NCBI GenBank assembly: GCA_029959865.1
Contig: JASCPE010000002.1
Coordinates: 1 to 64,000 of the forward strand
Length of the DNA: 64,000 nt
Direction: 5' to 3'
DNA from: Microbacteriaceae bacterium PS02070
GTDB taxonomy: Bacteria > Actinomycetota > Actinomycetes > Actinomycetales > Microbacteriaceae
How positions within the stretch are numbered: position 1 is the stretch's first letter; every line of letters starts with the position of its first letter. The notes below the pieces were generated by a model. It ran no database searches and was not told the DNA's origin. It saw nothing but the letters and a program-made list of their open reading frames with translations. Positions 55,697 to 64,000 of this stretch are shown one piece after another. The position numbers and the translations under genes are program-made.

Positions 55697-56359
55697 ATGG
55701 AAACCAACATCGCAGGCGTCGGAGTGAGCATCACAGATCGATTCCGAACGGTGGCCGAGGAGAAATCCGCCCGCATCGAGAACCTTGCGCCACGCGCGCA
55801 GCGCCTGGATATCAAGGTCACGCATCAAGCCACGCATCGCGGCCGTGTCGAGGACGAGAAGGTCGAGCTCACGCTCACCGGAACCGGCCCCGTCGTTCGC
55901 GCGGAGGCCACGGGCGCCGACAAGTTCGTGGCGCTCGACCTCGCGGTCACCAAGCTGGCCGAGCAGGTGCGCCGCGCCAAGCAGAAGCGCGAAGACGCTC
56001 GCCATCACCCCCGAGGAGCCAAGTTCGAGAAGGGCAGCGGCGCTCTCACCGGCATCGACGTCGAACCCGCGTCGCTCGACGTCATCCGCGCCGTTGCGAC
56101 CGGGAGCGTCCCCGTCCAGCAGGAAGAGGTCGAGGAGGGTGAGTACACCCCGGTGGTCATCCGCACCAAGGAGTTCGGTGCCGAATGGATGACGGTGGAG
56201 GAGGCGGTGGACCGGATGGAGCTGGTCGGCCACGACTTCTTCCTCTTCATCGACGCGCGCACCGACCACCCCAGCGTCGTCTACCGCCGCAAGGGCTGGG
56301 ACTACGGCGTCATCTCTCTCACCACAACGGCCCTGCCGGAGCAAGAGCTCGCATCGTGA
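55697..56359 (+). CDS. hpf: ribosome hibernation promoting factor, long form
   Basis: A 220-aa long HPF. The N-terminal domain (about 1-105) has the S30AE fold (ITDRFRTVAEEKSARIENLAPRAQRLDIKVTHQ; AEATGADKFVALDLAVTKLAEQVRRAKQKRED); after a linker, the C-terminal dimerisation domain (160-220) has VVIRTKEFGAEWMTVEEAVDRMELVGHDFFLFID. Long HPFs dimerise 70S ribosomes into inactive 100S particles in stationary phase or stress. The start follows the best Shine-Dalgarno in the window. It ends 16 bp before a convergent gene. Confidence 0.94.
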   Translation: METNIAGVGVSITDRFRTVAEEKSARIENLAPRAQRLDIKVTHQATHRGRVEDEKVELTLTGTGPVVRAEATGADKFVALDLAVTKLAEQVRRAKQKREDARHHPRGAKFEKGSGALTGIDVEPASLDVIRAVATGSVPVQQEEVEEGEYTPVVIRTKEFGAEWMTVEEAVDRMELVGHDFFLFIDARTDHPSVVYRRKGWDYGVISLTTTALPEQELAS

Positions 56360-56375
56360 CGCGAATCCTCGGCGG

Positions 56376-57692
56376 TCAGTCGAGGAAGCCGTCCAGAAGG
56401 CTTCCGATGACCAGGCCGCCGAGGATTCCGCCCATCACGTTGTTCCCGCCCCCGCGCTGACCGCCCATGGGGCCGTCCCAGCCGGACGAGGGGCGTGAGG
56501 AGTCGATGTCTCGTTGCGCGAGCTGCAGTGCTTCGCCGGCGAGCTGGCCGCACCGGCGCGCATCGGCCATCGCTTTCTCGCGGTCATCCTCGTCGATCGG
56601 CGCGCCGACGAATCGTTCCAGGTCGAGACGAATGCGCTCGGATTCGGCCAGTCGAGTGCGGGCGTCCGCGCCGATCCAGCCACGATGGCCGGCGATGACA
56701 CTGCGCGCGACGCCGAGCTGGCGGTCCGAATCCTCGATCGCGTGACGCACGTGCGACTCCGCGGGAACGGGGCGTGCCGCCCGTTCGCGGGCTTTGTCCA
56801 CGGCGACATCCAGGGCCGCGTTGGCCTCCCGGAGGTGCGTGAGGTCGGCGAAAGGGTCGGTCTTCGTCCCCGCCGCAGGAAGAGCGTGAAGGGCGGATTG
56901 CAGGTTGGCCATGGCGGTGGAGACGGCCGGGACGTGCGCGAACTCCCGAGCGGCGGCGAGATCCTCGCGTGAATCGGTCACCACGTCGTCCAGCGTGGAC
57001 TCGGCGCGAAGGGCCTCCACTTCGAAGGTGTCCACGGCTTCGATCAGTGTCGTTGCTCGCCGGACGGCCTCGATCGCGGTCTCCAAGGCCAGGTTGGCTT
57101 GCTCGCGCTGCCCGGCATCACGGCGGCGCTCGGAGACATCCGCTCCGTGGGTCGCGAAGGACAATAGCTGACGTGCCTCTTCGGCGTTCTTGCTGACCTT
57201 GGCGGCTCCGCCTTCGCTGTACCGCTCAGACAGGCGGGCGATGGTGTCGGCCGTGTGGGGGATGCGCGCCGAAAGTCGTTCTACGTCGGAGCGGATGCCC
57301 GCGATGATCTCCGGGGCACGTCGCGCCCGTTCGATCGGACCCTCCAGCGCCGAGGTGCGGTCATCGAGCAGGTCCTCGGCCCAGTCGCACAGCTGCACGA
57401 TGCGGGCGTTTCGGGTGCGGAGCTCCTCGTCGGTGTCGGGGATCTCATCGTGATTGAGCTGATTGAGCTGGAACGCCTCCCGCATATGGGTGCGCACCGC
57501 GGTCAACGCCTCGCGGAGGTTCTTGGTCGCGTCGACGCCGAGTTCGGCCTCGGCGTAGGCGAGCTCATCGGTCGTGGTGCGGATGCGCTCGTCGGTCGCG
57601 ACCAGTGCGGCACTGGCGCGGCGGCCGAGCTCATCATCTTGCGCGCGCAGTTCCTCGCGCTCCTGCTTGCGTCTGCCCCAGAAACCGGCCAT
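56376..57692 (-). CDS. coiled-coil protein resembling the C-terminal half of actinobacterial TPM-domain proteins
   Basis: A 438-aa protein with no signal peptide. It starts MAGFWGRRKQEREELRAQDDEL, then runs as long helices (about 10-390) with DLLDDRTSALEGPIERARRAPE, RIPHTADTIARLSERYSEGGAAKVSKN and DPFADLTHLREANAALDVAV, and ends in a glycine-rich membrane-like tail (GGQRGGGNNVMGGILGGLVIGSLLDGFLD). This layout matches the part that follows the TPM phosphatase-like domain in larger secreted actinobacterial proteins; the TPM domain itself is missing. TAGGAT plus 6 nt before the ATG suggests a leaderless transcript. Function unknown. Confidence 0.7.
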   Translation of the reverse strand: MAGFWGRRKQEREELRAQDDELGRRASAALVATDERIRTTTDELAYAEAELGVDATKNLREALTAVRTHMREAFQLNQLNHDEIPDTDEELRTRNARIVQLCDWAEDLLDDRTSALEGPIERARRAPEIIAGIRSDVERLSARIPHTADTIARLSERYSEGGAAKVSKNAEEARQLLSFATHGADVSERRRDAGQREQANLALETAIEAVRRATTLIEAVDTFEVEALRAESTLDDVVTDSREDLAAAREFAHVPAVSTAMANLQSALHALPAAGTKTDPFADLTHLREANAALDVAVDKARERAARPVPAESHVRHAIEDSDRQLGVARSVIAGHRGWIGADARTRLAESERIRLDLERFVGAPIDEDDREKAMADARRCGQLAGEALQLAQRDIDSSRPSSGWDGPMGGQRGGGNNVMGGILGGLVIGSLLDGFLD

Positions 57693-57698
57693 GGCACG

Positions 57699-57704
57699 AT
57701 CCTA
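57699..57704 (-). promoter_or_regulatory. leaderless-type -10 element (TAGGAT) of the TPM-tail-like gene
   Basis: Minus-strand TAGGAT followed by 6 nt and ATG 57692. Confidence 0.55.
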
Positions 57705-57807
57705 CGTTCCTCCCGTGGGAGCAGCCGGGGTTTTCGCGCAGGGCGAGCGGGTCAGTGCGGGTTCGCAGAACACTCAAAGGTCACGGCCGGATAACATGGC
57801 TGAATGT

Positions 57808-57824
57808 GCCCGCCGCAAGCGGGC
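57808..57824 (+). promoter_or_regulatory. hairpin in the secA leader
   Basis: GCCCGC (57808-57813), 5-nt loop, GCGGGC (57819-57824), about 48 nt upstream of the secA GTG. The GGAGAA ribosome site lies further downstream. Confidence 0.35.
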
Positions 57825-57871
57825 GGCGGTGGTGTCTGGGCTCACCGCTCGAATAAGTATGGAGAACCTTC

Positions 57872-60661
57872 GTGGCCAACCCACTCGAAAAACTTCTTCG
57901 CGCCGGAGAAGGGCGCGTGCTGCGACGCCTCCGGCACGTCGTGACCGCTGTCGGAGCACTTGAAGAGGACTACGAGCACCTCACCGATGAGGAGCTGCGC
58001 GGCGAAACCGCGGAGTTGCGCGAACGCTACGAGGCGGGCGCAACACTCGACCAGCTCATGCCAGAGGCCTTCGCTGCCGTGCGAGAGGCGGCCAAGCGCA
58101 CGCTGGGTCAGCGTCCGTATGACGTGCAGATCATGGGCGGAGCGGCGTTGCACCTCGGCAACATCGCGGAGATGAAGACCGGTGAGGGAAAGACGCTGAC
58201 CGCCACCTTCGCCGCCTACCTCAACGCGATCGCCAGCAAGGGCGTTCACGTCGTGACGGTCAACGACTACCTCGCGTCCTACCAGTCCGAACTCATGGGA
58301 CGCGTCTTCCGCACGCTCGGCATGACCACCGGAACGATCGTCTCGGGACAGACTCCCGATGTGCGCCGCGAGCAGTATGCCGCCGACATCACCTACGGCA
58401 CGAACAACGAGTTCGGCTTCGATTACCTCCGCGACAACATGGCGTGGCGGCAAGAAGACCTCGTTCAGCGGGAGCACTTCTTCGCGATCGTGGATGAGGT
58501 GGACTCGATCCTGATCGACGAGGCGCGTACACCGCTGATCATCTCCGGACCCGCATCCGGCGAAGCCAACCGCTGGTTCGCGGAGTTCGCGAAGATCGCT
58601 CGCACTCTCGAGCCCGGAGTCGACTTCGAAGTAGACGAGAAGAAGCGCACCGTCGGTGTCCTTGAGCCCGGCATCGAGAAGGTCGAGGACTATCTCGGCA
58701 TCGACAACCTGTACGAGTCGGCCAATACTCCGCTCATCTCGTTCCTGAACAACTCCATCAAGGCCATTGCGCTCTTCAAGCGCGACACCGACTACGTCGT
58801 CATGAACGACGAGGTCATGATCGTTGACGAGCACACCGGCCGTATTCTCGTCGGGCGTCGCTACAACGAGGGCATTCACCAGGCGATCGAGGCAAAGGAA
58901 GGCGTCCCGGTCAAGGCTGAGAACCAAACCCTGGCCACGGTCACGCTGCAGAACTACTTCCGCATGTACGAGAAGCTCGCCGGCATGACCGGTACCGCCG
59001 AGACCGAGGCCGCGGAGTTCATGTCCACGTACAAGCTGGGCGTTGTTCCGATCCCGACGAACAAGCCGATGATCCGCAAGGATCAGCCCGACCTCGTCTA
59101 CAAGAACGAGAAGGCGAAGTTCGACCAGGTCGTCGAAGACATCGCGCGCCGACACGAGGCCGGTCAGCCGGTTCTGGTGGGTACCGTCAGCGTCGAGAAG
59201 AGCGAGTACCTCTCGCGTCTGCTCGCCAAGCGCGGTATCCGGCACGAGGTCCTCAACGCGAAGAACCACGCACGCGAGGCGGAGATCGTCGCACGAGCGG
59301 GCCGGTACGGCGCCGTCACGGTTGCCACGAACATGGCCGGTCGCGGAACGGACGTCATGCTCGGTGGGAACGCCGAGTTCCTGGCCGTCCAGGAGATGAA
59401 GTCCCGCGGTCTCGACCCCCTCGAGACGCCCGAGGAATACGAAGCAGCGTGGGATGAGGTCTACACGCAGACCCAGTCCGATGTTGCGGAGGAGGCGGAA
59501 AAGGTCGTCGCCGCCGGGGGCCTCTACGTCCTCGGGACCGAGCGCCACGAATCACGTCGGATCGACAATCAGCTCCGCGGTCGTTCCGGTCGCCAGGGCG
59601 ACCCGGGGGAGAGCCGCTTCTATCTGTCGCTGACCGACGATCTCATGCGTCTGTTCCAGTCCGGAGCCGCGGAGGCGATCCTCGCGCGTACCAACTTCCC
59701 GGACGATGTCGCGATCGAATCCGGCATGGTCAGCCGCGCCATCAAGAGTGCGCAGGGGCAGGTCGAAGCGCGCAACGCAGAGACGCGCAAGAACGTCCTC
59801 AAATACGACGACGTGCTCAACCGTCAGCGCGAGGCGATCTACGCCGACCGGCGCCAGATGCTCTTCGGTGAGGACCTCAGCGATCGCGTCCAGCAGTTCG
59901 TCGGCGATGCGATCTCGAGCGTCATCGATGATCACACCGCGGGGGGCAGCACCGAGGACTGGGACTTCGATGCGCTGTGGACGGAGCTGAAGACCCTCTA
60001 CCCGGTGTCGGTCACGATCGATGAGGTCGTCGCGGAAAGCGGCGACAAGGGGCGCATCACACCGGAGGTGCTCAAGCGCGAGCTTCTCTCGGACGCGAAG
60101 ATCGCTTACGAGAATCGTGAGCAGACGCTCGGATCTCCCGCCATGCGCGAACTCGAGCGCCGCGTGGTGCTGCAGGTCGTCGACCGCCGCTGGCGTGAGC
60201 ACCTCTACGAGATGGACTACCTCAAGGACGGCATCGGCCTCCGAGCGATGGCCCAGCGCGATCCGCTGATCGAGTACCAGCGCGAGGGCTACCAGATGTT
60301 CCAGTCCATGATGGGACAGATCAAGGAAGAGGCGACCGGCTTCTTGTACAACCTTGACGTCGAGGTCCGCTCGGGCGCAGATGGTGCTGTTGAGGCGAAG
60401 GGTCTGGAGGCTCCCGCCGTCGAGGCTCAGCGCCTTCAGTACACCGCTTCCAACGACGCCGGTGAGGTCGAGGTCCGAAATGACCGTGGTCAGGTGCAGA
60501 AGGCGGCGACGTCCAAGGCGCGTCAGGCAGCGACCCCTTCGGAGCAGTCGGCCGAGAGCGTAGAGGATGCCCCGCGCGGCGCGTTCGGACAGCGCACGGG
60601 TGATCAGGGCGGCGCTGCGCCGCAGAACCGAGCTCAGCGACGCGCCCAGAAGAAGAAGTGA
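57872..60661 (+). CDS. secA: preprotein translocase ATPase SecA
   Basis: A 929-aa SecA1 that drives Sec-dependent export through SecYEG. Walker A is [11 protein letters not shown] (about 100-110); [19 protein letters not shown] is the DEAD-type Walker [40 protein letters not shown] and [25 protein letters not shown] are the helicase motifs; the scaffold and wing domains follow. The tail is Gln/Arg/Lys-rich and lacks the C-terminal zinc motif, as is common in actinobacterial SecA1. GTG start with GGAGAA ahead. Conserved position after hpf. Confidence 0.97.
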   Translation: MANPLEKLLRAGEGRVLRRLRHVVTAVGALEEDYEHLTDEELRGETAELRERYEAGATLDQLMPEAFAAVREAAKRTLGQRPYDVQIMGGAALHLGNIAEMKTGEGKTLTATFAAYLNAIASKGVHVVTVNDYLASYQSELMGRVFRTLGMTTGTIVSGQTPDVRREQYAADITYGTNNEFGFDYLRDNMAWRQEDLVQREHFFAIVDEVDSILIDEARTPLIISGPASGEANRWFAEFAKIARTLEPGVDFEVDEKKRTVGVLEPGIEKVEDYLGIDNLYESANTPLISFLNNSIKAIALFKRDTDYVVMNDEVMIVDEHTGRILVGRRYNEGIHQAIEAKEGVPVKAENQTLATVTLQNYFRMYEKLAGMTGTAETEAAEFMSTYKLGVVPIPTNKPMIRKDQPDLVYKNEKAKFDQVVEDIARRHEAGQPVLVGTVSVEKSEYLSRLLAKRGIRHEVLNAKNHAREAEIVARAGRYGAVTVATNMAGRGTDVMLGGNAEFLAVQEMKSRGLDPLETPEEYEAAWDEVYTQTQSDVAEEAEKVVAAGGLYVLGTERHESRRIDNQLRGRSGRQGDPGESRFYLSLTDDLMRLFQSGAAEAILARTNFPDDVAIESGMVSRAIKSAQGQVEARNAETRKNVLKYDDVLNRQREAIYADRRQMLFGEDLSDRVQQFVGDAISSVIDDHTAGGSTEDWDFDALWTELKTLYPVSVTIDEVVAESGDKGRITPEVLKRELLSDAKIAYENREQTLGSPAMRELERRVVLQVVDRRWREHLYEMDYLKDGIGLRAMAQRDPLIEYQREGYQMFQSMMGQIKEEATGFLYNLDVEVRSGADGAVEAKGLEAPAVEAQRLQYTASNDAGEVEVRNDRGQVQKAATSKARQAATPSEQSAESVEDAPRGAFGQRTGDQGGAAPQNRAQRRAQKKK

Positions 60662-60667
60662 GCGGGC

Positions 60668-60693
60668 CACCCCGTGTCGATTGGCACGGGGTG
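60668..60693 (+). terminator. 9-bp inverted repeat after secA
   Basis: CACCCCGTG (60668-60676), 8-nt loop, CACGGGGTG (60685-60693), perfect. It starts 6 bp after the secA stop and ends 8 bp before the -10 of the next gene. No U-tract follows. Confidence 0.55.
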
Positions 60694-60701
60694 CACCCGG
60701 A

Positions 60702-60707
60702 TATCCT
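60702..60707 (+). promoter_or_regulatory. leaderless-type -10 element (TATCCT) of the aminotransferase gene
   Basis: TATCCT plus 6 nt and ATG 60714. Confidence 0.6.
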
Positions 60708-60713
60708 GATCGG

Positions 60714-61937
60714 ATGAGCCCGCGCCACCTCGATCAATCCGCCAAGCTGAAGGACGTCCTCTACGAGATCCGAGGACAGGCCCTGGTGGAGGCCGACCGG
60801 CTTGAGTCCGAGGGGCACCGCATCCTCAAGCTCAACACCGGAAATCCCGCGACCTTCGGGTTCAGCGCGCCGTATCAGATCGTGCGGGACATGATCGCCT
60901 CGATCCCGCAGTCGCACGGCTACAGCGACAGTCGCGGAATCATGTCCGCGCGGCGTGCCATCGTCTCCCGGTACGAGCAGGTCCCCGGCTTCCCGACGTT
61001 CGATCCGGACGATGTGTTCCTCGGAAACGGCGTTTCCGAGCTCATCACGATGACGATGCAAGCTCTCCTCGATGAGGGCGATGAGGTGTTGATCCCCTCG
61101 CCTGACTACCCGCTCTGGACCGCGATGACGAGCCTCGCGGGCGGCACCCCGGTGCACTACCTCTGCGACAACGTGGACGAGTGGCAGCCCGACCTGGAGG
61201 ACATCCGCTCCAAGATCACGGACCGGACCAAGGCGATCGTCGTCATCAATCCGAACAACCCGACCGGTGCGGTATACCGACGGGAGATCCTCGAGGGGAT
61301 CGTCGAAATCGCCCGAGAGCACTCGTTGCTGCTGCTCTCCGACGAGATCTACGACCGGATTCTGTATGACGACGCGGAGCACATTCCGCTCGCGACACTC
61401 GCACCCGATCTGTTGTGTCTCACCTTCAATGGGCTCTCGAAGACCTACCGGGTGGCGGGCTTCCGATCGGGGTGGGTCGTTATCACGGGGCCGAAGGGCC
61501 ACGCGCGCGGGTTCCTGGAGGGCATCCACCTGCTCGCCTCCACGCGTCTCTGCCCGAACGTACCGGCGCAGCACGCCGTTCAGGCGGCCCTGTCCGGGGT
61601 CCAGTCGATCGATGCGCTCATCGCTCCCACGGGGCGGCTGCATGAGCAGCGCGACGCCGCGTGGGAGGCGCTCGAGTCGATTCCCGGTGTGACGTGCTAT
61701 CGCCCCCAGGGCGCCCTCTATGCCTTCCCTCGGCTTGACCCGGACGTTCACGAGATCCGTGACGACGGCAAGCTCGTCTACGACTTCCTCGTCGCCGAGC
61801 ATGTGCTCCTGGTCCAGGGCACCGGCTTCAACTGGCCCACCCCTGACCACCTGCGCGTGGTCACGCTGCCGGAGGCCCGGGTGCTCACCGAGGCGATCGA
61901 ACGCCTCGGCAACTTCTTGGCCAGCTACCGCCAGTAG
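60714..61937 (+). CDS. AlaA-type PLP-dependent aminotransferase
   Basis: A 407-aa fold-type I aminotransferase, closest to alanine/pyruvate aminotransferases of the AlaA class. The N-terminus LKDVLYEIRGQALVEADRLESEGHRILKLNTGNPATFGF is typical; SHGYSDSRGIMSARRAI, VIPSPDYPLWTA-like loop, NPNNPTGAVY, LSDEIYDRILYD and FNGLSKTYRVAGFRSGW with PLP lysine 243 follow. Substrate preference (alanine, glutamate) is inferred from the subgroup. The frame extends to 60567 inside secA; the leaderless motif fixes ATG 60714. Confidence 0.92.
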   Translation: MSPRHLDQSAKLKDVLYEIRGQALVEADRLESEGHRILKLNTGNPATFGFSAPYQIVRDMIASIPQSHGYSDSRGIMSARRAIVSRYEQVPGFPTFDPDDVFLGNGVSELITMTMQALLDEGDEVLIPSPDYPLWTAMTSLAGGTPVHYLCDNVDEWQPDLEDIRSKITDRTKAIVVINPNNPTGAVYRREILEGIVEIAREHSLLLLSDEIYDRILYDDAEHIPLATLAPDLLCLTFNGLSKTYRVAGFRSGWVVITGPKGHARGFLEGIHLLASTRLCPNVPAQHAVQAALSGVQSIDALIAPTGRLHEQRDAAWEALESIPGVTCYRPQGALYAFPRLDPDVHEIRDDGKLVYDFLVAEHVLLVQGTGFNWPTPDHLRVVTLPEARVLTEAIERLGNFLASYRQ

Positions 61938-61965
61938 CCGTCGGGAATCCGTCGACCCCGCGCGG

Positions 61966-62400
61966 TCACAGCAGTGCGAGTGAGGTGGCTCGCCACCTTC
62001 CGTCCCACCCTTCGAGGCGGATGGCGACCGCTCGCGTCCGCGCCGGGCCGGCGACCACCACGACGGATTCGACGACTCCGTCGCTGGGCGGGCAACAGCG
62101 CAGGGAGAGGATTCGGTAGGTGGGTCGCGAGGCCGTGAGCCCGCGGGCGTTGCGGGCGCGTGCGGCCAGCGACGCGCGTTTCACGAGGGCGCGATATGCG
62201 TCTTCGCTGAGCCACCTGGCGAGCTGTTCGATCTCTCGCACCCCCGCGAGCACCTCGAGCACTCCGACGGTGAGATTGCGTAAGAGCGGTTCGGCCTCCG
62301 GCAACTCGGTGGCGGAACTGCGTTGCGGAGCAAAGAACTCCTGGACCTCTCGCGTCGAGCGGCCCGGCGTCGGTGCACTGTGCAACTGTGACGGAACCAT
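61966..62400 (-). CDS. Rv3235 family protein
   Basis: A 144-aa protein matching the Rv3235 pattern: a disordered N-terminus, LLRNLTVGVLEVLAGVREIEQLARWLSEDAYRALVKRASLAARAR, and PTYRILSLRCCPPSDGVVESVVVVAGPARTRAVAIRLEGWDGRWRATSLALL. Conserved downstream of secA in actinobacteria; function unknown. GGGAGG lies 6-8 nt before the ATG. The open frame runs on to 63057 but the extension lacks family sequence and is antisense to a real gene. Confidence 0.85.
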   Translation of the reverse strand: MVPSQLHSAPTPGRSTREVQEFFAPQRSSATELPEAEPLLRNLTVGVLEVLAGVREIEQLARWLSEDAYRALVKRASLAARARNARGLTASRPTYRILSLRCCPPSDGVVESVVVVAGPARTRAVAIRLEGWDGRWRATSLALL

Positions 62401-62540
62401 GTTGACCCTCCCCCCGGTGGGCGGCTGATGTGTGGCCACGAGTAGAGCACAGGGGCGTGGGGCTTCGCGTGAGAATTCTCCAACCTGTGGAAAACCAGAG
62501 GTCGTGTGGATAATCGCCTCGCCCGCCCCGCAGACCGGTC

Positions 62541-62546
62541 TACCCT
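62541..62546 (+). promoter_or_regulatory. leaderless-type -10 element (TACCCT) of the 197-aa hypothetical gene
   Basis: TACCCT plus 6 nt and GTG 62553. Confidence 0.5.
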
Positions 62547-62552
62547 CGGTGC

Positions 62553-63146
62553 GTGCGGTGGGATCGGTTCTTCGAGGACCTGGAAGACCAGCTCGACTCC
62601 GAATGGGAGGCCGAGCGGGCGGTGCTGGACACCGAGGCTGAGCGTCTGCGGCTTTCCCGGCTGAGTCTGCGCGAGCGGCTCGCCGCACTGGCTGCCGCGG
62701 GCGGGCCGCCGATCGTGGTGGACCTCCTCGGAGGCGCACGCGCGTCGGGAGGCGTGCATCAGGTCGGGGCGGATTGGTGCGCGCTGGATCCTGGCTCGCG
62801 GCGTGCCGGGCCGGTGATCGTTCCGCTGAGCGCCATCGGCGCGTTGCACCTTCGCGCCCCGGACTTGCTGAGCAGTGCGCGCGGCGAGCGACTCTCGCGG
62901 ATCGCGGAGCGAATGACCCTCGGGTTCGTCCTGCGAGACCTCGCCCGCAGGCGCCTGCCCGTGACGGTGGAGTCTGGAACGAGCGCCGTCTCCGGCACCA
63001 TCGATCGGGCGGCCGCCGATCATCTCGACCTGGCGGAGCACGAGCGCGGCGAGCCACGCAGCCCGGGTGAGGTGCGCTCCTATCGCATCATCCCGCTGGC
63101 AGCAGTGACCCTCGTGCGAGTGGATGCGCCGGCTGCCCTTTCCTGA
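62553..63146 (+). CDS. hypothetical cytoplasmic protein
   Basis: A 197-aa protein without signal or membrane segments. The N-terminal 50 residues form an acidic helix (FFEDLEDQLDSEWEAERAVLDTEAERLRLSRLSLRERLAAL); the rest is a beta-rich body with PIVVDLLGGARASGGVHQVGADWCALD and YRIIPLAAVTLVRVDAP. Similar proteins occur next to Rv3235-family genes in Microbacteriaceae, from memory. No enzymatic motif is seen. Confidence 0.75.
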   Translation: MRWDRFFEDLEDQLDSEWEAERAVLDTEAERLRLSRLSLRERLAALAAAGGPPIVVDLLGGARASGGVHQVGADWCALDPGSRRAGPVIVPLSAIGALHLRAPDLLSSARGERLSRIAERMTLGFVLRDLARRRLPVTVESGTSAVSGTIDRAAADHLDLAEHERGEPRSPGEVRSYRIIPLAAVTLVRVDAPAALS

Positions 63147-63149
63147 CCC

Positions 63150-63425
63150 TCAGCCGTGGGGCGTTCCGGATCCCCACACCTCGGGGAAACTCGCGGCGTT
63201 CGCCTCCCGCCACAGGGCCATCCGGCGCGCTTCCTCCACTCGGGAGTCCAAATACGCTTCCAAGCTCGCGGCGTCGATCCGCCAGCGTGCGGGGGACCCG
63301 ACCTTTGCGCCGCGAAGACTGCCGTCCAGGACGAGCGCGATGACTTCGTCGACCTCGATCTGGAGCATCTCGGACACCTGCGCGGGCGCGAGCATGCGGA
63401 CGTCACCACGGGGGTCTTCGGGCAT
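63150..63425 (-). CDS. helix-turn-helix (excisionase/MerR-type, BldC-like) DNA-binding protein
   Basis: A 91-aa protein: MLAPAQVSEMLQIEVDEVIALVLDGSLRGAKVGSPARWRIDAASLEAYLDSRVEEARRMAL is a complete HTH_17-type winged helix like BldC or phage excisionases, with the Trp-Arg-Ile strand and final helix. No phage genes are nearby, so a chromosomal regulator is more likely than an excisionase. Minus-strand GATAAT 6 nt before ATG 63425 suggests a leaderless transcript. A longer frame to 63512 is less likely. Confidence 0.8.
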   Translation of the reverse strand: MPEDPRGDVRMLAPAQVSEMLQIEVDEVIALVLDGSLRGAKVGSPARWRIDAASLEAYLDSRVEEARRMALWREANAASFPEVWGSGTPHG

Positions 63426-63431
63426 GCCCCC

Positions 63432-63437
63432 ATTATC
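63432..63437 (-). promoter_or_regulatory. leaderless-type -10 element (GATAAT) of the HTH gene
   Basis: Minus-strand GATAAT followed by 6 nt and ATG 63425. Confidence 0.45.
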
Positions 63438-63521
63438 GGGGTGCACGGGCCCGGGAACGCGCGCGCACGCCGCCTGTGGAAAACCCACACGGTGCCGTGC
63501 GGTCTGCGTCACGATGTCGGA

Positions 63522-64000
63522 ATGAACAGGCCTCGGCGCCCCGCTCCGCGCGCTTTCCGCACCGACCTGCGGTTCCTCATCGGTATCGCCCTCATCCTCG
63601 CGTCGATCGTCGGCGTGTGGCTCGTCGTCCAGTCAGCCCGGCACAGCGACCCGATTTTCGCGGCCGCCCGCACCCTGGTGGAGGGCCAGGAGGTCACCGC
63701 CGCAGATCTGCGCGTCGTCGAGGTTACGCTGGGGGCGGCGCACGAGTCCTACGTGGCACCGGGCCTCTTGGAGCCTGGGGCGGTGCTGCGCCGCACCGTC
63801 GCCGAGGGGGAGCTGCTCCCGAGGGATGCGGTGACCGATGCCGGCACGCCGACCACCGCGACGGTCGTTGTCGAGAGCTTCTCGGACGTGCCTGCGTCGG
63901 TTGCAGCGGGTTCCATCGTCGAGGTGTGGGTCGCTCCCGTGAGCGAGGGAGGATCCTTCGACACGCCCCGCATCCTGGTCCCGCGCGCGACCGTCGTCTC
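63522..64000 (+). CDS. SAF domain-containing protein (CpaB-like), partial
   Basis: The first 159 codons of a gene that runs off the right edge. A basic start (RPRRPAPRAFRTDLR) precedes one transmembrane helix (FLIGIALILASIVGVWLVV), then a SAF domain: ARTLVEGQEVTAADLRVVEVTLGAAHESYV and GAVLRRTVAEGELLPRDAV. SAF/CpaB proteins belong to Flp-pilus assembly or to antifreeze/NeuB-type folds; the membrane anchor favours a CpaB-like role. CACGAT 6 nt before the ATG is a weak leaderless match. Confidence 0.8.
   Translation, partial: MNRPRRPAPRAFRTDLRFLIGIALILASIVGVWLVVQSARHSDPIFAAARTLVEGQEVTAADLRVVEVTLGAAHESYVAPGLLEPGAVLRRTVAEGELLPRDAVTDAGTPTTATVVVESFSDVPASVAAGSIVEVWVAPVSEGGSFDTPRILVPRATVV

Noticed and set aside
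57842-59548. 568-codon open frame antisense to secA
   Set aside because: Composition is dominated by Val/Leu/Asp/Arg from reading SecA codons backwards; no domain and no start signals.
57872-60661. truncated SecA (missing C-terminal zinc motif)
   Set aside because: Actinobacterial SecA1 commonly lacks the zinc-binding tail; length and all helicase motifs are complete.
60321-61850. 509-codon antisense frame across the secA end and the aminotransferase
   Set aside because: Spans two real genes, an intergenic terminator and a promoter; no recognisable protein features.
63150-63425. phage excisionase
   Set aside because: The HTH fold fits excisionases, but there is no integrase, att-like repeat or phage gene nearby, so a BldC-like chromosomal regulator is more likely.

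Overview
The window is a high-GC actinobacterial chromosome segment, most likely Microbacteriaceae (Microbacterium-like). This rests on many GTG starts, dense 1-4 bp gene overlaps, actinobacterial marker genes (mtrAB-lpqB, a WhiB2-type regulator, accD5/accE, Rv3235, DUF3499 and DUF5719 families) and many leaderless-type promoters (TANNNT ending 6-7 nt before a start codon). I see no rRNA, tRNA, CRISPR array, insertion sequence or prophage gene.

Layout. 1-3183: tail of a TrmA/RlmD-type RNA methyltransferase, then a response regulator, a histidine kinase and a membrane protein that may be a pseudokinase. 3476-10008: acyl-CoA carboxylase epsilon and beta subunits facing biotin ligase, then a PH-domain membrane protein, purK, purE and an LCP wall-polymer ligase. 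10012-36692: a cell-wall glycopolymer locus with a GT4 enzyme, a secreted SH3-repeat protein, an ABC-2 exporter pair, a complete dTDP-L-rhamnose pathway (RmlA, RmlB, fused RmlC-RmlD), GT2 and GT61 transferases, a CDP-alditol-forming bifunctional enzyme, four CDP-glycerol/ribitol phosphotransferase-type (TagF-type) domains in three proteins, a second LCP protein and two O-antigen-ligase/polymerase-like membrane proteins. 36733-43359: manA, a whiB2-type gene, a giant membrane GT2, DUF5719, a zincin-family relative without HExxH, and DUF3499. 43361-50639: RDD, SpoIIM, DUF58, MoxR, DUF4350, DUF4129 and a GPDP-type membrane protein, resembling mycobacterial Rv3690-Rv3695. 50768-64000: mtrA-mtrB-lpqB, comF, hpf, a TPM-tail-like protein, secA, an AlaA-type aminotransferase, an Rv3235-family protein, a short hypothetical, an HTH protein and the start of a SAF-domain protein.

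How it fits together. From memory of mycobacterial gene order, the flanks follow the conserved Rv3235-Rv3281 block. The 10-36.7 kb part looks like a strain-variable wall-polymer locus in the conserved slot between purE/LCP and manA/whiB2. Rml enzymes supply dTDP-rhamnose, the bifunctional enzyme probably supplies CDP-ribitol or a related CDP-alditol, TagF-type domains would build phosphodiester-linked chains, the ABC pair or the Wzy-like proteins would export or polymerise them, and LCP proteins would attach them to peptidoglycan. The most notable material is the set of fused and duplicated TagF-type enzymes at 20344-34010, with signs of foreign codon usage around 23.8-28 kb.
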